Positions 7,472-16,216 of a DNA stretch of 64,000 bases are shown here, one piece after another. The notes under the pieces were generated by a model. The model made no database searches. It worked only from the letters and a program-made list of their open reading frames with translations, and was not told the origin of the DNA. The stretch lies in contig NC_011887.1 of NCBI RefSeq assembly GCF_000022085.1, positions 186,001 through 250,000 of the forward strand, read 5' to 3'. A program made the position numbers and the translations under genes. Origin of the DNA: Methylobacterium nodulans ORS 2060 (lineage in GTDB: Bacteria; Pseudomonadota; Alphaproteobacteria; Rhizobiales; Beijerinckiaceae). Every line of letters begins with the position of its first letter. The first letter of the stretch is position 1.

Positions 7472-7648
7472 CTATCGATCTGGTGTGCTTGCCATGTTCT
7501 TCCCTTTACGGCCCTCGGCAACCTCCTCAGGGCTCGCGAGTCCAACTGAGACGCCACGGCCATGATTGCCGTCGAGCGGCTTTGTCACCACAGGGTAGCC
7601 GAAGCGCTTTCGCTGTTCCGGGGAGTGGACAAAAATATCGGGGATTCC
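7472..7648 (-). pseudogene. remnant of a cyanophycin synthetase-like ATP-grasp gene
   Basis: A frame without a start codon reads GIPDIFVHSPEQRKRFGY, then PVVTKPLDGNHGRGVSVGL, then ASPEEVAEGRK, before ending at TAG 7472-7474. The KPLDGNHGRGV core is the ATP-binding signature of cyanophycin synthetase (CphA). A stop codon lies directly upstream and the rest of the roughly 900-residue protein is absent, so only an internal scrap of about 50 codons remains, immediately upstream of the response regulator. Identification rests on this one motif. Confidence 0.55.
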
Positions 7649-8068
7649 TCACAATTAATCCATGATAGGCTCGCGACGTCGATGCCAATGGAACCATGAC
7701 AGATTATCAATGTTCTTATGGCAGATGGCAGCGTCTATTCAATTCACAACCAGCCCTGCTTAATTGCGATGAATGCCAAATGGGAGCCAGAGCCTTTCCG
7801 ATGTTTCGGCTGGGATTTGCGCAGGCATGTTGGGCGCCCAAGCAGGGGGCTCAGAGCTGGTGTGGAGGAGTATGGGCTTCCATCTCTTTCTCTCGTCTTG
7901 CGGCAGAACACCGCGGCGCTCAACGAGCGTGTTAGGCATGCCGCAGACCGCAGCAGCAATTTTTGGGTGCAATCCAATCATGGCAATGCTCACAAGCAAC
8001 CTGTGAAACAATCGAGCCACTCACCCCGTTGTAGTTCCGTCCGATAGTGGCGTCACGGAGTACTGGTT
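7649..8068. other. intergenic region without a convincing gene
   Basis: Overlapping frames exist on both strands (7718-8047 plus, 7760-8020 minus), but neither shows a domain, a good ribosome site or consistent coding character. Nothing else was recognised. Confidence 0.4.
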
Positions 8069-8272
8069 GTGTCAGAATTTGAAATGCGTTCGAGCATTAC
8101 CTTCAGGGGACGCGGTAGCGCTTCCTTGATGGGGGATAGAATTATCTTACATGTATGCCCTCTCTGCTCGCAGAGGAACATAGCGGTTGTCGCTCCCCAA
8201 GGCCGTTGCGCTTGGTGCGACTATGTTCCCGATCCTCGTGATGTCGAGACTACGGGCAATGAAGCAGACTGA
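8069..8272 (+). CDS. small zinc-ribbon hypothetical protein
   Basis: Up to 67 residues from GTG 8069, which follows GGAG; ATG 8129 (MGDRIILHVCPLC) would give 47 residues. Two CxxC knuckles, CPLC and CAWC, are separated by 14 residues, the pattern of a minimal zinc ribbon. The tail DPRDVETTGNEAD is acidic. Function unknown; such ribbons bind nucleic acid or partner proteins. It begins a run of small plus-strand genes at 8.0-9.5 kb. Confidence 0.6.
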   Translation: MSEFEMRSSITFRGRGSASLMGDRIILHVCPLCSQRNIAVVAPQGRCAWCDYVPDPRDVETTGNEAD

Positions 8273-8331
8273 TATCCGCTGCAACCTTGAATCAGCGCCG
8301 CAGTCCAATTTGGCTAATAGTAAGGCCGGCA

Positions 8332-8550
8332 ATGCGTAAGAAGAAACAAAAAGCTTTCACAGTTGCGGTGGGCTCACAGCATAGTGCCTGCTTTCGTGTC
8401 TACGCCGTGAGAGCAAGCGATGCCTCGGGCGCACTCGATGCAGCAAGGGCTGCTATCGGCGCTGACGAGGATCTGGAGCTATGTGGCCACCTCTCCGATA
8501 AGCTTGCTGTACGGCTGAGGATCAAGCCTGGTAAGGCGGTCCCAATCTGA
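8332..8550 (+). CDS. small hypothetical protein
   Basis: 72 residues from ATG 8332, which follows TAAGGC at a suitable distance; an upstream TTG at 8287 would add 15 residues but has no ribosome site. The protein opens with a lysine-rich stretch (MRKKKQKAFTVAVG), continues CFRVYAVRASDASGALDAA and ends KLAVRLRIKPGKAVPI. It looks like a compact alpha/beta fold. No family recognised. Confidence 0.55.
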   Translation: MRKKKQKAFTVAVGSQHSACFRVYAVRASDASGALDAARAAIGADEDLELCGHLSDKLAVRLRIKPGKAVPI

Positions 8551-8813
8551 TTTCGGCAAGGCGTCACCTCAACGTCGTCTAGCCATGCGAGAGAGCATGG
8601 CGTGGGACTGGCGAGACCTGCCGTCGCTCCGTGGAGACGGGACGCGCGGAGCGCCTCGCCCATCAAGCGGAGCCACTTCAATCCTGAGCTTAGAACCATC
8701 AAGCTTGAGGTACGATCCGGCAACCTCTTCACGGCCGAGACTGTTCTATGTAGATGCCGCCCCGTTCTCTCCATGCTTTGCGGTGGCATGCATGATTGCA
8801 GAGAGGAGGCAGC

Positions 8814-9053
8814 ATGCCGCTGCTGGAGGCCTACAATCTTTTTCGTCGCAAGGGGAAACCCGCCCTGTGCTGCGCCGTCCGCCAGGATCGGCCAGTACCG
8901 ACCTTCGTCCAAAGCGAGGCCTGGGAGGAGGCCTGGGAGTATGCCGGGACGGTCTCTGCCAGTGACTCGACCCCGGCTGGCTTCAAGGCAAAGGCTGCGA
9001 GAGAGGCGACAGCGGTGTCAGGCTATTATCTCTTCTATGCGCTGAACGGGTAA
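8814..9053 (+). CDS. small hypothetical protein
   Basis: 79 residues starting MPLLEAYNLFRRKGKPALCC, preceded by a very strong GAGAGGAGG ribosome site, which decides the start over an in-frame ATG at 8796. It is rich in aromatic residues (EAWEEAWEYAG; SGYYLFYALNG at the C-terminus). No signal peptide or membrane segment. Function unknown; the quality of the ribosome site argues for a real, well-translated gene. Confidence 0.65.
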   Translation: MPLLEAYNLFRRKGKPALCCAVRQDRPVPTFVQSEAWEEAWEYAGTVSASDSTPAGFKAKAAREATAVSGYYLFYALNG

Positions 9054-9076
9054 CGCGGCCGAAGGACCGACGGCTT

Positions 9077-9172
9077 TTAGCGTGAGCCAATTACCATCAC
9101 GATCCAGCTTGCCGCCAGTGCTATGATTGCAAGGCCGATCCAGACGAGCGTTGTCCGGGTTATCGGACCCAA
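9077..9172 (-). CDS. possible 31-residue membrane peptide
   Basis: From TTG 9172, a short frame encodes MGPITRTT followed by a continuous hydrophobic helix (LVWIGLAIIALAASWIVMVI) and GSR. The helix is too regular to be ordinary antisense sequence. A second hydrophobic frame (LIVALQLVLGIAVLWVR) lies just upstream and overlaps, but lacks a start. The start codon is rare and the ribosome site poor, so expression is uncertain. Confidence 0.35.
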   Translation of the reverse strand: MGPITRTTLVWIGLAIIALAASWIVMVIGSR

Positions 9173-9329
9173 AGCACCGCAATCCCGAGGACGAGTTGGA
9201 GGGCGACGATCAGCGAACTCCAGATGGACGGCCTAGTCTACCCGCCATGAGGCCATCCGTCGGAGACCTAAAGAGTGACAAGGCCGCTGCTCATGTGCCT
9301 CCGGCCTGGACGTAGTGGAGGAAATTCAG

Positions 9330-9548
9330 ATGGCCCCTGCTAGCGAGATCAGCATTGAAGAAATCAGGACGCGCGCTTACGACATCTGGGAGCGCAATCA
9401 TTGCCCGAGTGGGTTTGAGGTTGAATTCTGGCTGCTTGCTGAGCGTGAACTCCGGGCAGAACGAGAGGCTAAACGTCGCGATGCCAGTGACGCTGGCCCT
9501 GCGGATGAACGCGCAGCCTCGAACCAGGCTCCAAATTCGTCGTGCTGA
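9330..9548 (+). CDS. DUF2934 family protein
   Basis: 72 residues beginning MAPASEISIEEIRTRAYDIW; GGAGGA just upstream selects ATG 9330 over the GTG at 9315. The DUF2934 signature is clear: IRTRAYDIWE, then HCPSGFEVEFWLLAERELRA. The family is small, soluble and of unknown function, and is common in soil and plant-associated alphaproteobacteria. The C-terminus is low-complexity and ends in cysteine. Confidence 0.85.
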   Translation: MAPASEISIEEIRTRAYDIWERNHCPSGFEVEFWLLAERELRAEREAKRRDASDAGPADERAASNQAPNSSC

Positions 9549-9763
9549 AACCGCTTGGCTGCAGACGTAGTCTGGTTTACCCCCTTCAAGGTGTCGGCAC
9601 GCGGAAAGCTACTGAGCCCGCGCCAATTAATCTATGCTATGCTGATAACCTACATTAAGCCCCGACTCGAAATTTTGGCATATCGGCTCGAACTAAGCGC
9701 CTCGCCAGCAGTTGGTCCCGGGTGCAGCCATGGTCCGGCTGCGGGCCTGCGCAGATAGAGCTG

Positions 9764-11407
9764 ATGAGAGAGACTGCTGACAAACTCGATCGGTCACGCT
9801 TGAATGATGCTCATTCACCGGCAGATAGACCATGGTGGCAGCAGGAGGTCATTTATCAGATCTTCACGCCATCGTTCCAGGACTCGAATGGCGACGGCAT
9901 CGGAGATCTCGCCGGAATCCTCTCGCGCGTCGACTACCTCGCCCGGCTCGGCATCGGGGCGGTCTGGCTGACGCCCATCTATCCCTCGCCCCTGCTCGAT
10001 GCTGGCTACGACATCGCCGACTTCACCGGCGTCGGCTCCTGCTTCGGCGATCTCGCCACCTTCGACCGGTTGCTCACGGCCCTGCACGACCGCGGCATCC
10101 GCCTGATCCTCGACCTCGTGCCCAACCACACTTCGGATCAGCACCCCTGGTTCATCGAGAGCCGGTCCTCCCGCTACAACCCGAAGCGCGACTGGTACAT
10201 CTGGGCGGATCCGGTTCCCGGGCCTCTGCCGCCCAACAACTGGCTCAGCCGGTTCGGCGCCAGCGCCTGGGCCTACGATCCCACGACCGGCCAGTCCTAC
10301 TATCACGCCTTCCTGCCCGAGCAGCCGGACCTGAACTGGCGCAACCCTCAGGTCCGAGCGGCGATTCACGACGCGATGCGCTTCTGGTTGCGACGCGGCG
10401 TCGACGGCTTCCGCGTCGATGCCGCCGCAGTCCTGGCTGAGGACGCGCTCCTTCGGGATGAGCCGCCGAACCCGGACTTCGACGGCGACACGCCGCGCCC
10501 CGAGCGCTTCCGGCGCACCCGGACGGACAGCCAGGCGGTCACCCGCGGTTACTTGACCGAACTGCGTCGCGTGGTGGACGAGTTCCCGGATCGCGTGCTG
10601 TTGGGCGAGGTCGATACCACTCCAGACAAGCTGCCGAGCTTCTACGGCGAGGACGAGCCGCGCCTCCACCTGCCGCTGAACTACCGTCTGCTGGAGGTGC
10701 CCTGGAAGCCGGACGCCGTCGGCCGTGCAGTCCAGGCCTTCCTCGACACGATGCCGGAGAGCGCCTGGCCCGACTGGGTGCTGGGGAGCCACGACAAGCC
10801 CCGGATCGCCAGCCGCCTCGGCCCCGAGCAGGCGCGGGTCGCCGCGATGCTGCTCATGACGCTGCCGGGCACGCCGATCCTGTACGCAGGTGACGAGATC
10901 GGGATGGAGAACGTCCCGGTGCCGCCTGCGCTGGGGCAAGATCCGTTCGAGCGGTGCGTGCCGGGCTACGGCCTGAGCCGCGACCCGTTCCGGGTGCCCT
11001 TGCGTTGGGCGCCCGAGTCGGGTGCGGGCTTCACCACCGGCGAGCCGTGGCTGCCAACGGGACCGCTGCCGCTCGGATCGACCGTGGCCGAGCAGGAGGA
11101 GGATCCGTGCTCGCTGCTGGCGCTGTACCGGCGGCTCACCGGCCTGCGGCGCGACAGGCCGGAGCTGCAGGCCGGCCGCTACCGGCGGATCCTGAGCGAA
11201 GGCGGCGTGCTCGCCTACGCGCGCTGGCTCGACGGGTCGGGGCTCGTCATAGCGTTGAACCTCAGCGCCTCGGACGTGGCGCCGACCTTGGACTGCCGCG
11301 GTCGGGTCGTCCTCGGAACAGTCCTCGACCGCGACGGCGAGCGGATCGACGGCTGCATCCGGCTATCTCCGCATGAGGGCGTGATCATCGCGGCCGAGGA
11401 CGGCTGA
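9764..11407 (+). CDS. GH13 alpha-glucosidase / alpha-amylase family protein
   Basis: 547 residues; a cytoplasmic glycoside hydrolase family 13 enzyme expected to cleave alpha-glucosidic bonds. The TIM barrel opens with VIYQIFTPSFQDSNGDGIGD (residues 29-48), region I is DLVPNHTSD (117-125), the catalytic nucleophile is D219 in GFRVDAA, the acid/base is E282 in LLGEVDT and the transition-state stabiliser is D344 in GSHDKPR, so all catalytic residues are present. The DPVPGPLPPNNW loop and domain order fit the oligo-1,6-glucosidase/alpha-glucosidase branch; specificity cannot be fixed. ATG 9764 is preferred to GTG 9722, although the ribosome site (AGAG) is modest. It may contribute to trehalose, maltose or glycogen use under stress, given the neighbouring stress-type genes. 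Confidence 0.92.
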   Translation: MRETADKLDRSRLNDAHSPADRPWWQQEVIYQIFTPSFQDSNGDGIGDLAGILSRVDYLARLGIGAVWLTPIYPSPLLDAGYDIADFTGVGSCFGDLATFDRLLTALHDRGIRLILDLVPNHTSDQHPWFIESRSSRYNPKRDWYIWADPVPGPLPPNNWLSRFGASAWAYDPTTGQSYYHAFLPEQPDLNWRNPQVRAAIHDAMRFWLRRGVDGFRVDAAAVLAEDALLRDEPPNPDFDGDTPRPERFRRTRTDSQAVTRGYLTELRRVVDEFPDRVLLGEVDTTPDKLPSFYGEDEPRLHLPLNYRLLEVPWKPDAVGRAVQAFLDTMPESAWPDWVLGSHDKPRIASRLGPEQARVAAMLLMTLPGTPILYAGDEIGMENVPVPPALGQDPFERCVPGYGLSRDPFRVPLRWAPESGAGFTTGEPWLPTGPLPLGSTVAEQEEDPCSLLALYRRLTGLRRDRPELQAGRYRRILSEGGVLAYARWLDGSGLVIALNLSASDVAPTLDCRGRVVLGTVLDRDGERIDGCIRLSPHEGVIIAAEDG

Positions 11408-11586
11408 TGCGCCCACCGGGGCACCTTCATCCGGCGGCAGGGGACCGAGCAGGGTCCTCGCCTCGCAACGTGCCCACACCGACAATCATGGGGACCTTCG
11501 ACCCGCCCTGCGCGTTCTGATGAGACCACGCCGCGCGGCTGGTAAAGCAGCGCCTCGTGTTTGCCAATTTCGCCAGAGAGATGCCC

Positions 11587-12126
11587 ATGGCAGCTAAGCC
11601 GAAGACATTGCAGGATGCGTTCTATGAGACGCTGAGGGACGTGTACTATGCTGAGCGGCAGTCCGTCCGGGCGCTGAAGAATTCGGCCAAAGCAGCCGAA
11701 AACGAAGAGTTGCGACAGGCATTCGAGACGCATGCCGAGGAGAGTGCGAACCAAGTCGAGCGCCTGCAGGAGGTGTTCGACCTCATCGGCAAGCCGGCCC
11801 GCGGCAAGACCTGCGAGGCGATGCAGGGGCTGACGGCTGAGATGGAAGAGGATCTGGAGGATTTCGGCGACAGCCCCGCCGCCGATGCGGTGCTGGTCGG
11901 CTGCGCCCAAGCCGTCGAGCACTACGAGATTGCCCGCTACGGCACGCTCAAGACCTGGGCGATCCAGCTCGGCTACAAGGACGCCGCCAAGTTGCTGGAT
12001 GAGACGTTGCAGGAGGAGAAGAAGACCGACCAGTTGCTCACGCAGATCGCCGAACGCATCAACGTTGAAGCAACGGGAACTACACAGGGTGGTGGCGCTC
12101 AGGGCAAAAGCGGCAAGGAGGCGTGA
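11587..12126 (+). CDS. DUF892 (YciE/YciF-type) ferritin-like protein
   Basis: 179 residues of the DUF892 family, a ferritin-like four-helix bundle linked to stress responses. The family pattern is visible: LQDAFYETLRDVYYAERQ, then HAEESANQVERLQEVF, HYEIARYGTLKTWAIQLG and LLDETLQEEKKTDQLLTQIA. The repeated glutamate and histidine positions are those that bind a di-iron site in related structures. ATG 11587 is preceded by GAGAG; an ATG two codons upstream overlaps that site. The C-terminal tail is glycine- and lysine-rich. It stands 180 bases after the glucosidase and could share its stress context. Confidence 0.88.
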   Translation: MAAKPKTLQDAFYETLRDVYYAERQSVRALKNSAKAAENEELRQAFETHAEESANQVERLQEVFDLIGKPARGKTCEAMQGLTAEMEEDLEDFGDSPAADAVLVGCAQAVEHYEIARYGTLKTWAIQLGYKDAAKLLDETLQEEKKTDQLLTQIAERINVEATGTTQGGGAQGKSGKEA

Positions 12127-12565
12127 GTTGGAAAGTCGGCTCGGGCGCTGAACCAGACGCCTCAGCCCCTTGCCTGATGACCGCCTGGTTTGCGCGCGCT
12201 CTAACTTCATCCCAAAGCCGAATGTCCGGGGGGCGCTCGCAACCGGACATTCGGCTCTCACACTCGAAGGTCGGCAACGGGTCATCCCCCCGTTCAGCGA
12301 TTGCCTCACACATGCCTCGGACTTGGCGTGGAGAGCCTCTGGCGGCAGCGCGATTGCTCTGACCCGACCGAAGGCAAACTCGTCCTGGTCCTGTCGGACC
12401 GTAGAAGGCACGGGAAGTGCGCTGCCTGCCTCGGGCCTGTCAAAACTTTGAATGTCTCACAGGTGAATAACGCCCGATTGCGGATGCGACAACGAATTTA
12501 GCACCACGGTCTCAGCTAGGTGCAAGTGGATGGTGCCGATAAGGCAGGAAGATCTCGGCAAATAG
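12127..12565. other. intergenic region holding a perfect palindrome
   Basis: No gene was recognised. The one notable feature is the 14-bp inverted repeat at 12216-12256. Confidence 0.4.
12216..12256. repeat. 14-bp perfect inverted repeat (GAATGTCCGG-type element)
   Basis: AGCCGAATGTCCGG at 12216-12229 is exactly complementary to CCGGACATTCGGCT at 12243-12256, around a 13-base loop. CGCTCGCAACCGGACATTC (12234-12252) recurs in inverse orientation at 17247-17265, so this is part of a dispersed repeat rather than a one-off terminator. It could still form a stem-loop in RNA. Confidence 0.7.
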
Positions 12566-13039
12566 GTCGGGGTCAGATGGACAATCGGCCACGTCAACAG
12601 CCGCGGCTTTGAGGCCCTGCGCCTCTCCGTCCTCGGAGCGCGCCAAGTCTTCGGGCCGCACGCAGCCTATGCCGTCTCCTTGAACTCGATGCCGGTCGAG
12701 GTCGCCCGAGCGCACCTCGGAGCAGTGGCCGACATGGTCGAGTGGCACGTCTCTGATGACCAGCTCCCGTCATTTCTACACGAGCGCCTCGATCCCACGC
12801 TCGCAGAGGGTGTGGCCTGCTACGGCTGGTTCGCTGTGTTGCGCGAGTTGGGGCCCCGCAACACCGGAATCCGTGGTCTGCCGCCCGGCTACGATCTCCG
12901 GGCCGCCCTCGAGAGGGTTCAACTTTGGCCAGACTGCGTCCTGCCCTCAGGCTGGCTGTTGCGAGATCAGGTAACTCGGATCGAACCCGCCGGCTTGCCG
13001 CTCGCCTCGAAGGTCTGCCGCAGGTCGTCGGCGATGTAG
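12566..13039 (+). pseudogene. 5'-truncated, internally deleted hypothetical protein gene
   Basis: Coding-type sequence starts directly after an in-frame TAG with no start codon: WTIGHVNSRGFEALRLSVLG, VFGPHAAYAVSLNSMPVEVA and WHVSDDQLPSFLHERLD, then LGPRNTGIRGLPPGYDLRAA. The composition resembles a glycosyltransferase-like hypothetical protein whose middle has been deleted between AEGVA and PRNTGIRGLP (inference from memory of similar proteins, unverified). Past about 12960 the frame merely runs antisense through the truncated response regulator. It meets that remnant head to head. Confidence 0.5.
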
Positions 13040-13104
13040 TACTCGTCCTCGACTACCATGATGCGCCGGTTCCGCAGGCTCGAAGCAGATTGAAGGTCAG
13101 GCAT
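12967..13104 (-). pseudogene. truncated response regulator coupled to the HWE kinase
   Basis: ATG 13104 overlaps the kinase stop codon, so the two genes were translationally coupled. The product begins MPDLQSASSLRNRRIMVVED, continues EYYIADDLRQTFEASG and ends at TGA 12969 after 45 residues. Only the first beta-strand, the acidic pocket and the first helix of a receiver domain remain; the phospho-acceptor aspartate is lost. The sequence beyond belongs to an unrelated gene on the other strand, so a deletion removed the rest. The protein cannot work as a receiver. Confidence 0.8.
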
Positions 13105-16100
13105 CCACAATCTCCACTTGGCGTGTTGAGATCGGCAGCGTGATCGTGCAGCGCACGCCGTCAGGCGTGAGCTCGTAGGCCGTCTCGGCCCCGAGCTGGT
13201 ACGGCAGTGCCCGCTCGATCAGCTCACGCCCGTAGCCCTGCCGCGGCGGCTGCCCCTCGGGCGACAGGGCTACGGGCACGCCGCTATCCTGCCACTCCAC
13301 CCGCAAGCGCGGCTCGCCGTGATCTCCGTGGATCACACACCACTGTACGAGAAGTCGACCTTCAGGCTGGGAGAGCGCCCCGTGCTTCACGGCGTTGGTC
13401 ACCAGCTCGTGCAGACCCAACGCAAGGGTCTGCACGGTTGATGAGCGCAGGCGCACGCCTTTCGGTCCCGCCAGGGTCACCTGCGGCCCGTGCTCTTCGC
13501 GATCCATCACTCCCTGCCCGGCCAGCTCGGCCTGGAGGAGTTCGTCGAAGCTGATCCGGTCGCCCTCATTGAGCCGCGACAGCAATCCATTGACCCGCGC
13601 CAGCGCCGCCAGGCAGCCGTGGAAGGCGTCCCGGTGCTCGTCAAGCGAAGAGCTCTTGGCGAGCGTCCGGTCGAAGGTCGAGCGCACCACCCCGATCAGG
13701 TTGCGGGTGCGGTGCTGGAGCTCGGCCACCAGCACCTTCATCCGTTCGGCCGTCTCCTTCTGCTTCGTCACGTCCTTGGCGATGCCGGCAATCCGCTGCA
13801 CTTGGCCCGCGACGTCCAAAAGCGGAAAGTCCGTGTCGCGGATCCAACGCACCTGCCCGTCAGAGGGCCGCACGATCCGGAACTCGTGCTCGACGAACTC
13901 GCCCCTGCGGAGGCGGTCGAGGGTGTTCAGCGCCTGCTTGCGGTCGTCCGGATGGGTCAACTCGGCCCATTGCTCGATGGTGTTGTCACCCATGACCCTG
14001 TCACGGCACTCGCCGTAGATCGTGTCGAAGGCCGGGTTGAGATACTCGAACCGAAGCGTATCGGCGTCTCGGATCCAGAGCAGATCCGACGAGGTCTCGC
14101 CGAACTGGCGGAAGCGTTCCTCGCTCTCGCGCAAAGCCGCTTCCGTTTGCGCCCGCTCGATCAGGTCGGCGGCCTGTCGGGTCAGCACATCGAAGCGGCT
14201 GAAGTCATCGATGCTTGGTTCATGGGGCTCCCGCCAGTGAGTCGAGACCATGCCGAGCGCGCGCCCGGTGCGAGACATCAGGGGGGTCGACTGAACCGCG
14301 CGCAGGTTGGAGCGGCGGTAGGCCTCGAGGTCCTTGGTTCCCGCCATGAACCCGCAGCTCTCGATGTCGCTGACTAGGGTGCGCCGGCCCGTCTTCAGCG
14401 CCTCGCCGCAGGTGCTCGCGGAGTTGGAATCGACGCGATCCCAGAACGCCGCCGCGTCCGGGTGAAAGCCTCGCCAAGCCAGGAGCTTCAGGGTTCCCGT
14501 GTCCGGATCGAGGATCTGCATGCTCGCGGCCTGTGAGCCCATGACCGCCATCATGGCATCCAGGATCTGCTCGTAGAGGGCCGCCGGGCGCTGTTCCGGG
14601 AGCAGCTCCGAGCTGATCCGCTGGAGCTGCCGGGCGCCGTCGAGTTCATGAGCGAGCCGGGCCTCGCTCTCGCGCAGGGCCGTCTCGGCGCGCATCCATG
14701 CGATGGTGTCACTCGCCAGACGGCCGTAGACGTCGATGAGCCTGAGATCGAGATCGGACAAGCGGTGTGGCTGGCGGAAGTGGGTGGAGAGCATGCCAAG
14801 CGTCTCGCCAGTGGGCGTGAACAGGGGTGTCGACTGCACCGCTCGATAGCCGGCTGCACGCGCCGCCTCCAGGCTCGGAGCAAAGGCCGGCTCCTGCTCC
14901 ACATCCTCGATCACCACCCGCTCCCGGCGAGCCAGGGCGACGCCGCAGGCGGAGTCCTCAGCGGCATCAACCTCGGCAAAGTGATCGAGGAACGGCTGCC
15001 CGAAGCCGCGCTGGGCGGCGATGCGCAGCGTCCTGGTCTCTTCATCATAAAGCTGGATGTCGCCGAAGTCGGCGCCGTGCAGGTCCATGGCCGCGTCCAG
15101 GATCGCGTCGAGCGCCGCCTGCAGCCCGGCCCCGTTGACCACCTGCCGGCTCAGCTCATGCAGCCGCGTCATTGCCTTGAGCTCGGTGGCGAGGGCCTGT
15201 TCGGCCTGCTTGCGGGCGGTGATGTCGAGCACGAACTCGAAGATCAAGCCATCCGGCAGCAGCTTGCCCGCGAACAGGGCGTGCCAGCGCGAGCCGTCCT
15301 TGCGGAAATACTCCTTCTCGTAGGGCGGGCTCTGCCCGGTCGCCTTCAGCTCAGCCAAAGCTCGCTCGGAGGCTGCCATCCATTCCGGCGGGGTGAGCGT
15401 CTGCCACGTGAGGCGGCCCCCCTCCAGGTCCGCACGGCTGTAGCCGCCCATCGCCAGGAAGGCACCGTTGGCATCGATGATCAGGCCTTCGGGGGCGAGA
15501 TAGATTGCGCCGACCGTCTCGATCTCCAGCGCCGCCCGCAGGCGCGCCTCGCTGGTCTGCGCTGCATTGTAGGCCTGGGAGTAGGCGATGGTCCGTTCCG
15601 CCACCCGCCACTCCAGCTCCTCGCGCCCAGCTTTGGCCTCTTTCAGGGCAGAGGTCATCTGGTAGGCCGCGGAGGCAAAGCGAGCGAGGCTTTGCAGCAG
15701 CCGCGCGTCCTCCGCGTCGAACCGTCCTTCGGGCGTGTGCTTGAGCGCCCAGAGCGTGCCGATGGGCTTCCCGTTGAGCTGCCAAGGGGCGAGCAGGCTC
15801 TCGTAGACGGGCGGCACGACACGGCGCTGGTCGGGGAAGAACCGTTCCGCCTCGTTGAACAGGAGCACGCTGTTGCGGGCGATGACGGTCTCGCAGGGGC
15901 TCGCCTCCCGCGGCATGGTCCCGTGCAGGTTAGCCGCAAACCTGCCTGCTGCGGCGTGCCAGCGGAAGATGCCGGTCGTGCCGCCCGGTTCGAGGATACT
16001 GATGCCGGCCGAGTCGGCGTGGCACAGCTCGATGACCAGCTCGGCGCATCTCTGGAGCACGCGGTCCGGGTTGGTGGCCATCTCCTGCGCCAACAGGCCG

Positions 16101-16216
16101 AGCGCCCGGCTCTCCGCCTCATAGTCGGGCGTGCGGGAGGGGCGGCTGGCCAGCTCCGCCGTGATGAGGACGTCATCAACCCCGATGGGGAGATCGCCAC
16201 GGGTGGCACTGAGCAT
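13097..16216 (-). CDS. multi-sensor HWE-family histidine kinase
   Basis: 1039 residues without membrane segments. Approximate domain order: GAF (50-200), PAS (230-345, ending in the PAC-type EFVLDITARKQAE), GAF (365-515), GAF (550-700), PAS (715-835, with WIRDADTLRFEYLNPAFD) and an HWE/HisKA_2 kinase core (845-1035). The phospho-acceptor histidine is in VLVAELQHRTRNLIGVV, the N-box is LGLHELVTNAVKHGALS and the HWE-type RLRVEWQDSGVPV follows, so the core is complete. ATG 16216 is preceded by GGGAGG. Three GAF and two PAS domains suggest integration of several cytoplasmic ligands, light or redox signals. Its coupled response regulator downstream is truncated, so it must now signal to another receiver or be a functional orphan. 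Confidence 0.92.
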   Translation of the reverse strand: MLSATRGDLPIGVDDVLITAELASRPSRTPDYEAESRALGLLAQEMATNPDRVLQRCAELVIELCHADSAGISILEPGGTTGIFRWHAAAGRFAANLHGTMPREASPCETVIARNSVLLFNEAERFFPDQRRVVPPVYESLLAPWQLNGKPIGTLWALKHTPEGRFDAEDARLLQSLARFASAAYQMTSALKEAKAGREELEWRVAERTIAYSQAYNAAQTSEARLRAALEIETVGAIYLAPEGLIIDANGAFLAMGGYSRADLEGGRLTWQTLTPPEWMAASERALAELKATGQSPPYEKEYFRKDGSRWHALFAGKLLPDGLIFEFVLDITARKQAEQALATELKAMTRLHELSRQVVNGAGLQAALDAILDAAMDLHGADFGDIQLYDEETRTLRIAAQRGFGQPFLDHFAEVDAAEDSACGVALARRERVVIEDVEQEPAFAPSLEAARAAGYRAVQSTPLFTPTGETLGMLSTHFRQPHRLSDLDLRLIDVYGRLASDTIAWMRAETALRESEARLAHELDGARQLQRISSELLPEQRPAALYEQILDAMMAVMGSQAASMQILDPDTGTLKLLAWRGFHPDAAAFWDRVDSNSASTCGEALKTGRRTLVSDIESCGFMAGTKDLEAYRRSNLRAVQSTPLMSRTGRALGMVSTHWREPHEPSIDDFSRFDVLTRQAADLIERAQTEAALRESEERFRQFGETSSDLLWIRDADTLRFEYLNPAFDTIYGECRDRVMGDNTIEQWAELTHPDDRKQALNTLDRLRRGEFVEHEFRIVRPSDGQVRWIRDTDFPLLDVAGQVQRIAGIAKDVTKQKETAERMKVLVAELQHRTRNLIGVVRSTFDRTLAKSSSLDEHRDAFHGCLAALARVNGLLSRLNEGDRISFDELLQAELAGQGVMDREEHGPQVTLAGPKGVRLRSSTVQTLALGLHELVTNAVKHGALSQPEGRLLVQWCVIHGDHGEPRLRVEWQDSGVPVALSPEGQPPRQGYGRELIERALPYQLGAETAYELTPDGVRCTITLPISTRQVEIVDA

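Noticed and set aside
7718..8047. 109-codon plus-strand frame in the gap after the CphA scrap
   Set aside because: No ribosome site, no domain and amino-acid usage like non-coding DNA.
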